6,476 nt of DNA, from NCBI GenBank assembly GCA_015067895.1, contig SVLP01000060.1:1-6476 (forward strand), written 5' to 3'. The translations under genes were made by a program, and so were the position numbers. Below are positions 5,974-6,476 of the stretch, piece after piece. The stretch comes from Oscillospiraceae bacterium (GTDB lineage Bacteria; Bacillota_A; Clostridia; Oscillospirales; Oscillospiraceae). How positions within the stretch are numbered: position 1 is the first letter of the stretch; each line of letters begins with the position of its first letter. Below the pieces are notes generated by a model. It was not told the DNA's origin, made no database searches, and was given only the letters and a program-made list of their open reading frames with translations.

Positions 5974-6003
5974 AACCCCCGACGGCCCAGGCCGTCGGGG
6001 GTT
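5974..6003 (+). terminator. Strong intrinsic terminator between convergent genes
   Basis: CCCCCGACGGC pairs perfectly with GCCGTCGGGGG across a CCAG loop (11 bp), and flanking AA/TT extends it to 13 bp. TTTGTAATTTT follows on the plus strand. It lies 15 bp after the QueG-like stop codon and just past the stop of the convergent glycosylase gene. On the minus strand the stem is followed by TTAACTGATC, a poorer tail, so it ends the plus-strand operon best but may work in both directions. Confidence 0.92.
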
Positions 6004-6010
6004 TGTAATT

Positions 6011-6476
6011 TTAATATGTATGCTCGCATACTTCTTTGATCTTCGCCTGAATGTTTTTCAGATCCACAAAGGTTTCCGGCCGCCTGCTGGGGTCACGGAG
6101 GATGGCGGCAGGGTGGAACAGGGCGGTCATCCAGGTGCCGGACTTGTTTACCCACTGGCCGTGCTCCCGGGTGATCTTAAAATCCTCCCGGATAAGGCGG
6201 CAGGCGGCGATGCGGCCCAGACACACGATGATCTTGGGACGGATGAGGGCCACCTGGTTGCGCAGATAGCCAATGCAGGCTTCCTGCTCGGTGTTCAAGG
6301 GATCGCGGTTCTGGGGCGGGCGGCACTTGACGATGTTGGCGATGTAGACGTTGGTGTTTCGGTCAAGGTCGATGACAGCCAGCATATCGTCCAATAACTC
6401 ACCGGCCCGGCCCACAAAGGGCAGCCCCTGAAGGTCCTCGTTTTCTCCGGGACCTTCCCCGATGAACATGACCTCG
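6011..6476 (-). CDS. Family 4 uracil-DNA glycosylase, iron-sulfur type (5' end cut by window edge)
   Basis: Excises uracil from DNA as the first step of base excision repair of deaminated cytosine. About 155 C-terminal residues are visible; the reading frame continues past the edge (Glu-Val precede the internal Met at 6469), so that ATG is not the start. Motifs: FIGEGPGENEDLQGLPFVGRAG, containing the active-site GExPG loop and the Phe that stacks on uracil; NIVKCRPPQNR; and FHPAAILRDP with the catalytic-site His. Cysteines in VKCRPP and in EACIGYL match two of the four [4Fe-4S] ligands of family 4 enzymes; the other two (N-terminal CxxC) would lie outside the window. It is convergent with the QueG-like gene and shares the intervening terminator region. 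Confidence 0.93.
   Translation of the reverse strand, partial: EVMFIGEGPGENEDLQGLPFVGRAGELLDDMLAVIDLDRNTNVYIANIVKCRPPQNRDPLNTEQEACIGYLRNQVALIRPKIIVCLGRIAACRLIREDFKITREHGQWVNKSGTWMTALFHPAAILRDPSRRPETFVDLKNIQAKIKEVCEHTY

Overview
The window is GC-rich, mostly coding DNA with Shine-Dalgarno-led genes and Clostridia-type protein families. It most resembles a gut-type Clostridia genome of the Oscillospiraceae/Ruminococcaceae kind (inference from family resemblance and composition; genus not determinable). Seven protein genes are visible: five complete, one (purF) missing only its extreme C-terminus, and one (uracil-DNA glycosylase) cut at its 5' end. No RNA gene, insertion sequence, CRISPR array or phage signature was found.

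Left part (1-2894, minus strand): a de novo purine biosynthesis operon in the order purE-purC-purF, reading out of the left edge. PurE and PurC carry out consecutive steps (CAIR and SAICAR formation); PurF is the committed first step. PurF is unusual: the catalytic N-terminal cysteine of its glutaminase domain is replaced by glycine and other glutamine-site motifs are missing, while the PRPP motif and four cysteines matching the [4Fe-4S] ligands of Bacillus-type PurF are kept. PurC also has divergent motifs. The operon is preceded by a good sigma-A-type promoter and a leader of about 190 nt. The leader holds a possible 27-codon GTG-start leader peptide, a terminator-like hairpin inside that ORF with a competing upstream pairing, and a perfect 12-bp hairpin just before the purE ribosome site. 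This looks like an attenuation leader and matches no purine-riboswitch core I know.

Middle (2985-4255): a minus-strand GT-B glycosyltransferase gene with a TTG start, probably a cell-surface glycan enzyme. It lies head-to-head with the next operon. The gap of about 180 bp holds a near-consensus promoter for the glycosyltransferase and an extended -10 promoter for the plus-strand genes. The two point at each other and overlap, so they probably compete.

Right part (4256-6476): plus-strand dat (D-amino acid aminotransferase, with PLP lysine and D-specific carboxylate-trap residues visible) and a QueG-like iron-sulfur protein 24 bp downstream form a two-gene operon ending at a strong GC hairpin terminator. 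Convergent to it, a family 4 (iron-sulfur) uracil-DNA glycosylase enters from the right edge. Most of the window is housekeeping; the points worth a second look are the nucleophile-less PurF, the purE leader, the overlapping promoters, and the unassigned QueG-like protein coupled to dat.
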